Shown one piece after another: positions 1-7,684 of a DNA stretch of 53,243 nucleotides. Each line of letters begins with the position of its first letter. Position 1 is the stretch's first letter. The DNA comes from Bacillus sp. ISL-7 (GTDB taxonomy: Bacteria; Bacillota; Bacilli; Bacillales_B; DSM-18226). The translations under genes and the position numbers were made by a program. Where the stretch lies: the NCBI RefSeq assembly GCF_018613065.1, contig NZ_JAGGQW010000018.1:1-53243 (forward strand), in the 5' to 3' direction. The notes below the pieces were generated by a model, which did no database searches, was not told where the DNA came from, and saw only the letters and a program-made list of their open reading frames with translations.

Positions 1-1
1 G

Positions 2-100
2 ATTCATTTTTCAGTGGTTTCGGACGGTTCAGGTGGCTTTTTGTTAATGATCATTGTCGTACATCAAGAAGCCGGAACGCTGTTCCGGCGACTAAAATAA
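2..100 (+). CDS. Possible 3' end of an upstream gene (partial)
   Basis: One frame is open from the window edge to a TAA at 98-100 and would encode about 32 residues ending in LFRRLK. The stretch is partly hydrophobic (GGFLLMIIVV). A hairpin (GCCGGAAC/GTTCCGGC, 71-89) lies inside it. No family is recognised, and it could equally be non-coding sequence ahead of the BCCT gene. Confidence 0.25.
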   Translation: MHFSVVSDGSGGFLLMIIVVHQEAGTLFRRLK

Positions 101-140
101 GTAGAAGTTTCTAAATTTTATGAACAAAGGGGAAGTATGG

Positions 141-1700
141 ATGAAAAATTTGAGACATAGCGTTTTCTGGCCGCCGTTCTTGTTGTTGATCGCTGCAGCT
201 ATCTTTAGCTTTACGAACAGAGAAGGTTTCATTAAAATGGCGACTAATGCCAATAACTGGCTGCTTTCGAATGTGGGTTGGCTGTTTAGCTTAGGCGGCT
301 TGATTATGCTGTTAACGGTTGTAGGGGTCTATTTTTCACCAATGGGGAAAGTAAAAATCGGTGGGAAAAATGCAAAACCCATGCTTAAATTGTCAAATTG
401 GCTGGCGATTACTCTTTGTACCACGATTGCATCAGGTGTAACCTTTTGGGGAATTGTTGAGCCAATCTACCATGTAACGGCACCACCTGAGTCTTTGGGG
501 ATCAAACCGAATAGCCCTGCGGCAGCCATTTTTTCGATGTCAACGATGTATCTTCACTGGACGGTTACGCCATATGCTATCTATTGTGTACCTGCCCTTA
601 TGTTCGCTTTTGCTTATTATAATATGCGTAAACCGTTCAGCTTAAGTTCAACGTTAGCACCGCTTTTTGGCGACAAAGTATTTGGCGGCTGGGGGAAAAC
701 GATTGATGCCTTATGTTTATATACATTGGCACTTGGAATGGCCGCAGCAATGGGAACCAGTATTTTGAACTTAGCGGGTGGAGTGAAACATCTAACAGGT
801 ATAGCTAGTACCCCAACACTTTGGGCCATTATCTCTGTAGTGGTCATGGTTACGTTTATTATTTCTGCTTCCAGCGGTTTAATGAAGGGAATTCGAATCT
901 TATCGGATATCAATATGAAGGTTTATATTGTGATCGTGCTATTCCTGTTGGTTGCAGGACCGGCAGCTTATATTGTCAATCTTGGAACTGAGTCCTTTGG
1001 TTACTTCTTGAGCCATTTCTTTGAAAAAAGTTTATTTACTGGAGCAGCAGCAGAAGACCAGTGGCCGCAATGGTGGACGGTGTTTTATTGGGCGAACTGG
1101 TTTGCCTGGGCAGCGATTACAGCGTTGTTCCTTGGAAGAATTTCATATGGTTATTCAGTAAGAGCTTTTATTATGGTTAACTTCGTTTTTCCTTCAGTCT
1201 TCGGTGCTTTCTGGATGACGATCTTTGGTGGCACTGCAATCCATAAGCAGATGACGGAAGGAACCCTGGGGGATATTCTGACGAATCAAGGACCTGAATC
1301 GGTTTTATATGCGGTATTATCTGATGTTCCATTGTCTAGTCTAGTTATTCCTTTCTATTTATTTGTTGTCTTTATCTCGTTTGTAACGGCATCCGACTCC
1401 AATATCTCGGCAATGGGCGGTATCAGTTCTACTGGAATTACGCCTGAGAGCCCGGAATCACCAATGTTCATTAAATTTGTTTGGGGAGCTGCTATTGGTG
1501 TTATTTCTTGGATCATGATTAGCTTTGCCAAGATTGATGGGATCAAAATGCTTTCTAATCTAGGAGGCGTACCTGCACTAATACTGGGGCTGTTAACGGT
1601 CTTTGCCCTAATTAAGGTCGCTAGAAATCCAGAAAAATATGATGTTGCGAGTAGAGACCAGAACAATGATAGTCAGGAAGATTTGAAAAAGGTGATGTAA
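141..1700 (+). CDS. BCCT-family betaine/carnitine/choline transporter
   Basis: Membrane transporter that imports quaternary ammonium compounds such as glycine betaine, choline or carnitine, normally driven by sodium or proton. About twelve hydrophobic segments run through the protein. The family's tryptophan-rich signature is present (QWWTVFYWANWFAWA, roughly residues 310-325), together with the early segment TIASGVTFWGIVEPIYH. Length of about 519 residues is normal for the family. The ATG at 141 is chosen over the in-frame ATG at 120 because AAAGGGGAAG at 125-134 is well placed only for the later start. It is a single-gene unit with its own terminator. The substrate cannot be read from sequence. 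No choline or betaine oxidation gene sits beside it, although an aldehyde dehydrogenase resembling GbsA is encoded 13 kb away. Confidence 0.9.
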   Translation: MKNLRHSVFWPPFLLLIAAAIFSFTNREGFIKMATNANNWLLSNVGWLFSLGGLIMLLTVVGVYFSPMGKVKIGGKNAKPMLKLSNWLAITLCTTIASGVTFWGIVEPIYHVTAPPESLGIKPNSPAAAIFSMSTMYLHWTVTPYAIYCVPALMFAFAYYNMRKPFSLSSTLAPLFGDKVFGGWGKTIDALCLYTLALGMAAAMGTSILNLAGGVKHLTGIASTPTLWAIISVVVMVTFIISASSGLMKGIRILSDINMKVYIVIVLFLLVAGPAAYIVNLGTESFGYFLSHFFEKSLFTGAAAEDQWPQWWTVFYWANWFAWAAITALFLGRISYGYSVRAFIMVNFVFPSVFGAFWMTIFGGTAIHKQMTEGTLGDILTNQGPESVLYAVLSDVPLSSLVIPFYLFVVFISFVTASDSNISAMGGISSTGITPESPESPMFIKFVWGAAIGVISWIMISFAKIDGIKMLSNLGGVPALILGLLTVFALIKVARNPEKYDVASRDQNNDSQEDLKKVM

Positions 1701-1723
1701 CATATAGAACATTTGAAACGAGA

Positions 1724-1752
1724 GGGGGTCTCTTTAAGGGAGCCCCTTTTTT
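1724..1752 (+). terminator. Rho-independent terminator after the BCCT gene
   Basis: GGGG/CCCC stem extended by a second short stem (TCTC/GGGA) with one mismatch, loop TTTAA, followed by six T. It lies 24 bp after the stop codon. Confidence 0.75.
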
Positions 1753-2022
1753 GTGTTACTATTCGCTTATTGAAGATTATTGTTTCATTTAAACTGTAAC
1801 TAGTGTTAATTATTAAAAATCCTCTCTGAAGAGCTTTTATAATTGTTTTTGTCCTCGGGTTAGTCCTCGACTTGTTAATAAACTATTTCAGGCTATTAAA
1901 AATAAAACTCGCAAAATGTGATTTATAGTGTTTTTTTGTAATAAATTTTCTTCTATTATTCATGAAAATGAATGGGCGGCATGATGTAATCTCCCACCAG
2001 AAATCCCGAAATAACAACGTTT

Positions 2023-2060
2023 AGAGGCTTCTTCCCAAAGTTTGGGAGAAGCCTCTTTTA
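2023..2060 (+). terminator. Long hairpin, terminator-like on the plus strand
   Basis: AGAGGCTTCT is mirrored by AGAAGCCTCT, and an inner CCCAAA/TTTGGG extends the stem to 16 bp with one bulged T. TTTTA follows on the plus strand only. No plus-strand gene lies directly upstream, so it may be a leftover terminator. The outer stem resembles that of the terminator at 33006-33046. Confidence 0.5.
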
Positions 2061-2084
2061 CTTGAGTCTATTGGAAAGAGGGCC

Positions 2085-2221
2085 TTATAAGCCCTTTAGA
2101 TATTCATCATAAATAAAGTCGATTTTTTCCTCCTTAATTAAGGCCTTCCGAGCACCTCAATGTTTGTCGCTTTCCGCATGAATCAAATTTTTGATCAGTT
2201 TGATCAATGTTGTCTTGTTCT
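2085..2221 (-). pseudogene. C-terminal remnant of an unidentified gene
   Basis: Minus-strand frame reading TTLIKLIKNLIHAESDKH, one stop codon, then GARKALIKEEKIDFIYDEY and LKGL followed by TAA at 2085-2087. The amphipathic, lysine/glutamate-rich text and the ordinary C-terminus look like decayed protein-coding sequence. The parent family is not recognised. Confidence 0.35.
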
Positions 2222-2231
2222 TAATTAAAAA

Positions 2232-2267
2232 TCAAATCCCGTACCATTTTAAAGGATGATACGGGAT
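2232..2267 (-). terminator. Terminator of the quinoprotein operon
   Basis: ATCCCGTA (2236-2243) pairs with TACGGGAT (2260-2267). Read on the minus strand, the hairpin is followed by TTGATTTTT. It is placed 27 bp after the stop codon of the minus-strand gene at 2294-2761. Confidence 0.7.
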
Positions 2268-2293
2268 GCTTTTAGGGTTTCAATACACATATT

Positions 2294-2761
2294 TTAGTAA
2301 TCAGCATTATTAAGGATAAATCGAATGGTCCATTGGCCCTTTTGATTCAATATCCCATCAGTTTTAAATGTCATATGAGGATTTTCAGGTCTGTATTGAT
2401 GTAGTTGTGCTTCTATCGTTCCTTTATATAAGTTGTTACCTATCTTTTTAAACGTATCGGAATTTTCACGAACTAACGTGTGTTCAATCCAAATATGAGG
2501 ACTTGCCATAAGGCTTTTGGCATACGGATCTACTTGAATATTCGAATTGGAATGTATTGTATAATTCAGCCTAATGGTATGACCATGGTTTACGATGGAA
2601 TAGCCATTGAGTGTTAGCTTGATTCCGTTATCTTCAGCTGAGCCTAAGCCCTGATTTAGGGATTCGGCACTGGTCAAAGCAGGGGAGGCAAAGCCAATGA
2701 GCAAGCAAAGGAAGAAGGCGATAGCCCTGAATCGCACGGTATATTTCGTTAGGTCCCTCAT
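2294..2761 (-). CDS. Exported protein of unknown function behind the PQQ dehydrogenase
   Basis: 155 residues. The N-terminus has a charged start (MRDLTKYTVRFR), a hydrophobic core (AIAFFLCLLIGFASPAL) and a likely signal-peptidase I site near TSA-ES, so the protein is probably secreted. The mature part looks beta-rich (GIKLTLNGYSIVNHGHTIRL), like small immunoglobulin-type exported domains of Bacillus, but no named family is recognised. It follows the quinoprotein gene by 99 bp on the same strand and shares its terminator, so the two probably form one operon and this protein may assist or partner the dehydrogenase (inference). The RBS is a GGTGG-type sequence just upstream of the ATG. Confidence 0.7.
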   Translation of the reverse strand: MRDLTKYTVRFRAIAFFLCLLIGFASPALTSAESLNQGLGSAEDNGIKLTLNGYSIVNHGHTIRLNYTIHSNSNIQVDPYAKSLMASPHIWIEHTLVRENSDTFKKIGNNLYKGTIEAQLHQYRPENPHMTFKTDGILNQKGQWTIRFILNNADY

Positions 2762-2814
2762 TTTACCACCATCCTTATTTTTCGTTTATAGGTTGCTCCA
2801 CTTTGAAACAATCT

Positions 2815-2839
2815 GAGTCCGAAAGAAGTGATCGGACTC
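2815..2839 (-). repeat. Inverted repeat between the two quinoprotein operon genes
   Basis: GAGTCCG and CGGACTC form a perfect 7-bp stem with an 11-nt loop in the 99-bp gap. There is no T-run on the minus strand, so it is more likely an mRNA stability or attenuation hairpin than a full terminator. Confidence 0.45.
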
Positions 2840-2860
2840 GAACTGCTTCAAGAAAACACA

Positions 2861-4789
2861 TCATTTCTTTTTGGACAGCCATTCTGCTAGTGCTTCAGCT
2901 TCTGCACCTTTAGCGAGGCCCGCCGGCATGCGGTCGCCGCCGTTTAAGATTTGGTTCAATATTTGTTCTTTGGTCATCGATTTACCGATGTGTTGAAGAT
3001 TTGGAGCAGTTGCGCCCTGAAGATTATCTCCGTGACAAGAAATACAACTTTTTTTGTAAACCTTTTCCGGGTCGATAACAACGTCGGCTTGCCCTTGTAA
3101 TTTAGCATTTTTATTAGGGGCAGCGATCTTTTCCTTACCACCGAGTCCATAAACCACTACCCTCGTTCCACCAGTAATCACCCCAATATATTGTTTGCCG
3201 TCAACCATATAGATGGAAGGGGCCATTTTAATTTGTTTTCCTCCACTTTTCATGCCCCATAATACTTTTCCTTTTTTAATATCGAGTGCATTCACCGTTC
3301 CGTCTAATTCCCCGTAGAAAGCAAGGCCGGAAGCAGTACTTGTTAATCCTCCATACATCGGGTCGTCAGTTTTGATTTGATAAACCTTTTTACCTGTATT
3401 CACGTCAATAGCTGTAATGTTACCAGTAGGATCAATATCTTCTGGTAAAGGAAGTATCTTCGTACCAGGGAAGGTATTGTTATCTTTTGCAATCTCTTTT
3501 CGATCTTTTGCTGCTAACATTAAATTCGGGTTATTAATACCTGGAATCAGCACATAGTTGGTATCGGGATCATACGTCTCTGGGGCATAGCTTTCTCCAC
3601 CTGGCGTACCTGGCCATTGAAGTTTCACTTTACTCTGATCGCTAGGTGGTGTTGAATGTTGAATTTTGACAAATGGTACACCATCATAAATGGTTTTTCC
3701 GGTTTTGGCATCCCATGCATACCATTTCCCGTTCTTTCCGCCTTCCACCACAATCTTCTGTTTTTTCCCGCTGACCTTGGTATTGAGAACCATCGGTGTC
3801 GCGGCAGCGTCATAATCCCATACATCGTGATCAACCTCGGAGGAGGCCCACTTAAATTTCCCCGTTTTACTGTCCAAAGCAACGATGGAATCCGTATATG
3901 GATTTTTCCCTTTTCGATCTGCATCGTAAAAGTCAGGGGCTGGATTCCCTACTGCAAAATACATTATATCGGTATCTGGGTCGAACGACATTGGTGTCCA
4001 TACGGAGCCTCCGCCCGTGTATTTCCCCTTCGCCCAGCCTGTTCCTCTTTCAGGAACTGTCCAAAATGGTTCTTTCCAGAGCGGTTCGAGACTATCAGCC
4101 TTAAATGCCCAAACGAAGCCTCGAGTGCCATTATCACCGCCGCTGCTTCCAACGTAAATGTTGCCGTCATAATACATGGGAGCCGAAGATTCATAGTATC
4201 GGTTTTCTAATTTAATGGAGGGAACATGATCCCAGAAGTTGACCATTTTTTCCAGTTTTCCGGTTTTCGCATCAAGTTTGGCCAGCCGATTGTCAATCAT
4301 CAAGACATATACCTTTCCATTGGCCACCGCGACACCTCTGCTTGCCACGTTGGACTGCCATGGCAAACTTTCAAGATGGTCAAGTACTTCCTTAGGAGGT
4401 GTCCATGCCCAAATTTTCTTTCCGCTTGCGGCATCGATTGCAAACACATGGTTTTTTGCACTCGTCACATACATGATTCCGTTTTGAACGACAGGGAAAT
4501 CCTCTTGTAAATTAGGAATATCCTGATTCCATTCCAGGATATCCTGCTGCCAGACAATCCCTAATTTTTTTACATTATCTTTTGTAATCTCTTTATAGGG
4601 CACATGTCGGGTATGTTGGAGGTCATAACCCCAATTTGGGAATCCTGTCTCCTTTACCTGATTTGCTTGGTTGGATTTCTTGGTTTCTTCCTTGTTATTT
4701 GCATTGTTCTGCTTATTATTCGTTTGACAGCCAACAAGGACCATACAGGCCAAAAAAAACGAACCTGTTGCCTTTAAGTAACGCCTCAC
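2861..4789 (-). CDS. PQQ-dependent dehydrogenase lipoprotein with C-terminal cytochrome c
   Basis: 642 residues, GTG start with AGGAGG 8 nt upstream. The signal peptide ends in the lipobox LVGC (Cys21), so the protein should be anchored outside the membrane. Residues about 45-555 form a quinoprotein beta-propeller. GGGSVWTPMSFDPD (Trp264), GNPAPDF (Asn282) and WDYD (Asp325, Asp327) align with the cofactor and metal region of methanol/ethanol dehydrogenases. The usual metal-ligand Glu in GGExGxRG is Asp219 here (GGDNGTRG). The C-terminal 70 residues are a cytochrome c: CISCH (Cys582, Cys585, His586) with a likely axial Met621 (DRMPAG). It probably oxidises an alcohol or aldose extracellularly and passes electrons to the respiratory chain. 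No PQQ synthesis genes are in the window. The Asp two residues after the catalytic Asp is the mark proposed for lanthanide-dependent enzymes. The substrate is unknown. Confidence 0.88.
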   Translation of the reverse strand: MRRYLKATGSFFLACMVLVGCQTNNKQNNANNKEETKKSNQANQVKETGFPNWGYDLQHTRHVPYKEITKDNVKKLGIVWQQDILEWNQDIPNLQEDFPVVQNGIMYVTSAKNHVFAIDAASGKKIWAWTPPKEVLDHLESLPWQSNVASRGVAVANGKVYVLMIDNRLAKLDAKTGKLEKMVNFWDHVPSIKLENRYYESSAPMYYDGNIYVGSSGGDNGTRGFVWAFKADSLEPLWKEPFWTVPERGTGWAKGKYTGGGSVWTPMSFDPDTDIMYFAVGNPAPDFYDADRKGKNPYTDSIVALDSKTGKFKWASSEVDHDVWDYDAAATPMVLNTKVSGKKQKIVVEGGKNGKWYAWDAKTGKTIYDGVPFVKIQHSTPPSDQSKVKLQWPGTPGGESYAPETYDPDTNYVLIPGINNPNLMLAAKDRKEIAKDNNTFPGTKILPLPEDIDPTGNITAIDVNTGKKVYQIKTDDPMYGGLTSTASGLAFYGELDGTVNALDIKKGKVLWGMKSGGKQIKMAPSIYMVDGKQYIGVITGGTRVVVYGLGGKEKIAAPNKNAKLQGQADVVIDPEKVYKKSCISCHGDNLQGATAPNLQHIGKSMTKEQILNQILNGGDRMPAGLAKGAEAEALAEWLSKKK

Positions 4790-5056
4790 AATAATTCCTC
4801 CTCACATTATGAAATCTTAATATGTATTGAATCACTGATCATGAAATGTACCAGTTTGTTCCCTCCTTTAGAGGATCTAATTTTGATAAGAACAATGATA
4901 TGGTGCCCTACAAAATCCCTAAATTATACAAATGGTGAAAATATACTTCTTTATTTTGTTGGAATGGAGATTTTCTGCTCCAGTCCATACGCCGCAATAC
5001 GGGCTTTGCGCCTTTTGTTTTGTCGAGCGGATTTCGACATTCTTTTCTCCATTTCC

Positions 5057-5092
5057 CGGGGAAAAATCCTTTTTTTAAAAGGGTTTTTCCCG
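5057..5092. repeat. Strong hairpin upstream of the operator array
   Basis: CGGG, AAAAA and TCCT pair with AGGG, TTTTT and CCCG around an A/T-rich loop, with one bulged G. The hairpin ends 2 bp before the first palindrome. It has the shape of a terminator but no gene on either side obviously needs it. Confidence 0.5.
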
Positions 5093-5094
5093 CA

Positions 5095-5116
5095 ACTAAT
5101 CAAACGTTAGGTTAGT
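5095..5116. promoter_or_regulatory. Palindromic operator copy 1
   Basis: 22-bp palindrome: left half ACTAATCAAAC, right half GTTAGGTTAGT. One position (A instead of T in GTTTG) departs from the other copies. Confidence 0.55.
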
Positions 5117-5275
5117 AAGGAATGATCAGGCAACGTGTCGAAGCATGTGAGTTTCCCTAAGGAAATCCAAATATCGACTTGTTTTTTATTTTTTATATAG
5201 GAAAAATAGAACTGCGTCGACAAAGATTTTTTTATGAAAAGGCTGAAACTCTTTACTTATATGGAGTCGTGGTTA

Positions 5276-5297
5276 ACTAATCAAACGTTTGGTTAGT
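5276..5297. promoter_or_regulatory. Palindromic operator copy 2
   Basis: Left half ACTAATCAAAC, right half GTTTGGTTAGT. This is the most symmetrical copy, with core CAAACGTTTG. The layout (AACGTT centre, about 20 bp) is typical of TetR-family sites. Confidence 0.6.
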
Positions 5298-5376
5298 TTT
5301 TTGGAGTAGTGTAAATTCAACAATCTCTTTAACAGATTTGGGAGTAAAAGGTTGAGAGGGAGGGCTATTCAGCCTA

Positions 5377-5398
5377 TTTAATTAAACGTTTGATTAGT
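5377..5398. promoter_or_regulatory. Palindromic operator copy 3
   Basis: Left half TTTAATTAAAC, right half GTTTGATTAGT. The right half is the exact mirror of the left half of copies 1 and 2. Confidence 0.6.
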
Positions 5399-5527
5399 TT
5401 GCAGTTGGTCGAAGGGTGTAAATTTTAAGGGAAATAAGGTGAATGGAAGGCTTAGCTGCCCAAGTTATCGACAAGTATTTTATACAATTACAGAGAAAAA
5501 CGTTGATTTACCAGAGCTGATACCAGT

Positions 5528-5549
5528 TTTAATCAAACGTTTGGTTAGT
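5528..5549. promoter_or_regulatory. Palindromic operator copy 4
   Basis: Left half TTTAATCAAAC, right half GTTTGGTTAGT. It ends 28 bp before the TTG start of the RpiR-like gene, so a bound repressor would probably cover that gene's promoter or leader. Confidence 0.6.
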
Positions 5550-5577
5550 TCCATATTTTGAGGGAACTGGTGCCATA

Positions 5578-6342
5578 TTGGAAGAAGTTTATGTAACGAT
5601 TAAAGAGCTTGCTAGTAATGCCAAAGTTGGAATTTCAACTGTTATGCGTACGATAAATGCCTTAGGGTATGAAAACTTTAATGACTTACGAAAAGATATC
5701 TACGATGAATCGTTTCCTTCCGAATCAAGATGGACATTAAAGAAGTCTATTACAGAAATTCAAAAAGAAGAAGGGAGAGTTTCGACTTTAGTACAAGTTT
5801 GGAATGAATCAGTTAATTTATTAAACAAATCTTTAGACTCTAATTTAATGGAAAATTTCGAAATTGCTATTGATTTCATAGAAAAATCAAGTCATATCAA
5901 TGTTTTGGGTACTCGACCGTACAAAGCAACTGCATTATATTTTGAACAGTTACTTGGAGAATTCTACTCTAAGATAAGGCAACTAGGCCATGATACGGAA
6001 GTGATTTTCGATAGGATTTTACAATTAGAAAAGGATGAAATTTTAGTGGTTTTTGCATTCGAACCATACACTAATCGAGTTATCGAAGCCGTTAAGCTGG
6101 CTTATGAACTAGGCAATAGCATTATATTGATAACAGACTATATCTCATGTCCAATTATTTCTTATGCGTCCGTAACGTTGAAAGTAGAAGTTAGTAAAGA
6201 ACAATTTTCAGTAGTACCTATTATTACGTTGATAGAGGCATTGGTAATTGAAATTGGTAAACGATCATCAGAAGAATCGATTAAAAAATTGAAAAGACTT
6301 GAAAAAACACTTATAGAAAAGAATGTATTGTTTTCTTATTAA
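5578..6342 (+). CDS. RpiR-family regulator, N-terminally truncated
   Basis: 254 residues from a TTG start. The text opens inside the family's winged-helix domain: VTIKELASNAKVGISTVMRT then GYENFNDLRK, which is the second half of the HTH_6 domain. The usual 30-40 residues before it are missing, and an in-frame TAA lies at 5530-5532. Residues about 95-230 are a SIS sugar-phosphate-binding domain (INVLGTRPYKATALYF, LVVFAFEPYTNRVIEAVKLA, IILITDYISCPI). GAGGG at 5560-5564 is a possible RBS but is 13 nt from the TTG. The recognition helix survives, yet loss of the first helix makes DNA binding doubtful. The protein is either a decayed regulator or a SIS-domain fragment. The fourth palindrome sits at the truncation edge. 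Confidence 0.7.
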   Translation: MEEVYVTIKELASNAKVGISTVMRTINALGYENFNDLRKDIYDESFPSESRWTLKKSITEIQKEEGRVSTLVQVWNESVNLLNKSLDSNLMENFEIAIDFIEKSSHINVLGTRPYKATALYFEQLLGEFYSKIRQLGHDTEVIFDRILQLEKDEILVVFAFEPYTNRVIEAVKLAYELGNSIILITDYISCPIISYASVTLKVEVSKEQFSVVPIITLIEALVIEIGKRSSEESIKKLKRLEKTLIEKNVLFSY

Positions 6343-6415
6343 AACCTAAGTCCCACACACTGGGTTACGGGTTTTCTGAAACATTTTGGTCTGATAAGGA
6401 ATTCTCAATTGCAAT

Positions 6416-6450
6416 AACCACTTCCTATAAAAATTAGGGAGTGGTTTTTT
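6416..6450. terminator. Terminator between convergent rpiR-like and lysR-like genes
   Basis: AACCACTTCCTA pairs with TAGGGAGTGGTT with minor mismatches, then TTTTTT. It sits 74 bp after the RpiR stop and 50 bp from the LysR stop, and may serve both strands. Nearly the same hairpin and right flank recur at 26634-26671. Confidence 0.75.
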
Positions 6451-6500
6451 GGTTGTTAAAATTCGCTTCCAGAACTTTTCAGATGACAGACGCTTTGATG

Positions 6501-7382
6501 TTAATAATCCAGTAAATTGTGCTCACTTAACCATGAGTGGACACAATCAATAAATTTTTTTGTGGCAGGAGACATATTAGGTTTTGTAGCCATACCTATA
6601 AAACGAAAAGACTCATTTTCTAAATTAAGAATACGAACGTTATTAGGGATATGAGATAAAGTCATTTCAGGTCGTATGCTGATACCTAAATTATTTTGTA
6701 CCATAGCAATGATAGTTTGGTCATCTGATACCTCGAATTTCACATTTGGTTTTATATTGTTTTCTCTAAAAATTTGTTTTATCTCATTGTCCCAACCTTC
6801 TTTGGGCATAATCAAAGGTTCTTCTTGTATTTGTTTAAAGGAAATTTTATCTTGGGTATGAAGAGGGTGCTGATCTGATAGAATACAAAGCATCTTATCT
6901 TTTTTTAGTGGTAGAAATTCAAGTGATTTCGGTGTAGGTAAAGTGAGAAAACCACAGTCAATTACTCCGTTTGAAATCCACTGTTCTAAGGTAGAATAAT
7001 CACCTTCAAACAATTTCACGATAATTCCTGAATGATCATCTTCAAACTGTTTTATAATATGGGGAAGCCATTGTGTAGCGACACTTGTAAATGTACCTAT
7101 TCTCACTACACCCATTTCTAAACCGTTTATCGCTGCCGCCTCTTGCTTCATTCGATCATGTAAAATCAAGATTTCACGAATATATGCAAGCATACGTTCT
7201 CCATTACTTGTTAAAGAAATGCCTGATCGCCCTCGGGTGAGTAAAGAAAAGCCAAATTCAGTTTCAAGACTAGTAATGGCATGGCTGATACCTGATTGTG
7301 TTAAGTTTAACATTTCTCCCGCTTTTGTCAGACTCCCCGATTCAACTATAGCGTAAAAGACCTCAAATCGACTAATTGTCAT
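6501..7382 (-). CDS. LysR-family transcriptional regulator
   Basis: 293 residues, normal length. The N-terminal winged HTH is clear (FEVFYAIVESGSLTKAGEML, NLTQSGISHAITSLE, residues about 5-60). The periplasmic-binding-protein-type effector domain occupies residues about 90-290 (GVVRIGTFTSVATQWLPHII; LGISIRPEMTL). The RBS AAAGGAG precedes the ATG. It is divergent from the PucR-type gene across a 302-bp region rich in inverted repeats, so it may control itself, the PucR gene or the catabolic genes beyond. The effector is unknown. Confidence 0.9.
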   Translation of the reverse strand: MTISRFEVFYAIVESGSLTKAGEMLNLTQSGISHAITSLETEFGFSLLTRGRSGISLTSNGERMLAYIREILILHDRMKQEAAAINGLEMGVVRIGTFTSVATQWLPHIIKQFEDDHSGIIVKLFEGDYSTLEQWISNGVIDCGFLTLPTPKSLEFLPLKKDKMLCILSDQHPLHTQDKISFKQIQEEPLIMPKEGWDNEIKQIFRENNIKPNVKFEVSDDQTIIAMVQNNLGISIRPEMTLSHIPNNVRILNLENESFRFIGMATKPNMSPATKKFIDCVHSWLSEHNLLDY

Positions 7383-7469
7383 CTTCTTCTCCTTTATATA
7401 TTAGTTTATCTCATACATAACATTATAAACGTTCATTTTACTCATGCAAAGTCATTAAGTATACTGAAA

Positions 7470-7533
7470 ATAACTCAGCTATCCCACAATGCAAATGGGA
7501 TAATTTGAAAGCGTTTCAAATTCAGAGAGTTAT
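7470..7533. promoter_or_regulatory. Nested inverted repeats in the LysR/PucR divergent promoter region
   Basis: The 7383-7684 region holds three stacked dyads: ATAACTC (7470-7476) with GAGTTAT (7527-7533), TATCCCA (7480-7486) with TGGGATA (7496-7502), and TTTGAAA/TTTCAAA around GCG at about 7504-7520. The third resembles a cre site but its centre is one base short. Together they are a plausible regulator-binding region for the divergent pair. Confidence 0.5.
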
Positions 7534-7684
7534 CCACTATGTAACTTATTAGAATATAAATTGAAAGTCTGAGTTAGAAAATAAATTAATCTAAAAATTT
7601 AACAAAGAGTAATAAATTAGTCCATCCATTGTAATTAACAACATGCTAAAGTTTGTCCAAAACCTAAATGAGAGGAAGTTGGCA

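Larger units (their letters stand above)
1753..2293. other. Gene-poor spacer with hairpins and a gene remnant
   Basis: No intact gene is visible on either strand. The first 270 bp are AT-rich without clear signals. The right part holds a long hairpin (2023-2056), a short minus-strand coding remnant (2085-2221) and the terminator of the minus-strand gene that ends at 2294; these are listed separately. Confidence 0.6.
4790..5577. other. Long intergenic region with four palindromic operators
   Basis: 788 bp without a convincing gene. An 89-codon plus-strand ORF at 4841-5110 lacks an RBS and looks random. The region holds the upstream sequence of the quinoprotein gene, a strong hairpin at 5057-5092, and four near-identical palindromes at 5095, 5276, 5377 and 5528. 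Between them I see AT-rich sequence with no recognisable coding remnant. Confidence 0.6.

Noticed and set aside
3656..4210. 184-codon plus-strand ORF opposite the quinoprotein gene
   Set aside because: Mirror of a strongly supported gene; no independent RBS or recognisable protein features.
4841..5110. 89-codon plus-strand ORF upstream of the operator array
   Set aside because: No RBS, unusual composition rich in Phe, Leu, Ile and Cys, and it runs through a strong hairpin and into the first palindrome; it reads as chance.
7504..7520. CcpA cre site in the LysR/PucR region
   Set aside because: The dyad TTTGAAA-GCG-TTTCAAA is one base short in the centre compared with the 14-bp cre core; kept only as an inverted repeat.
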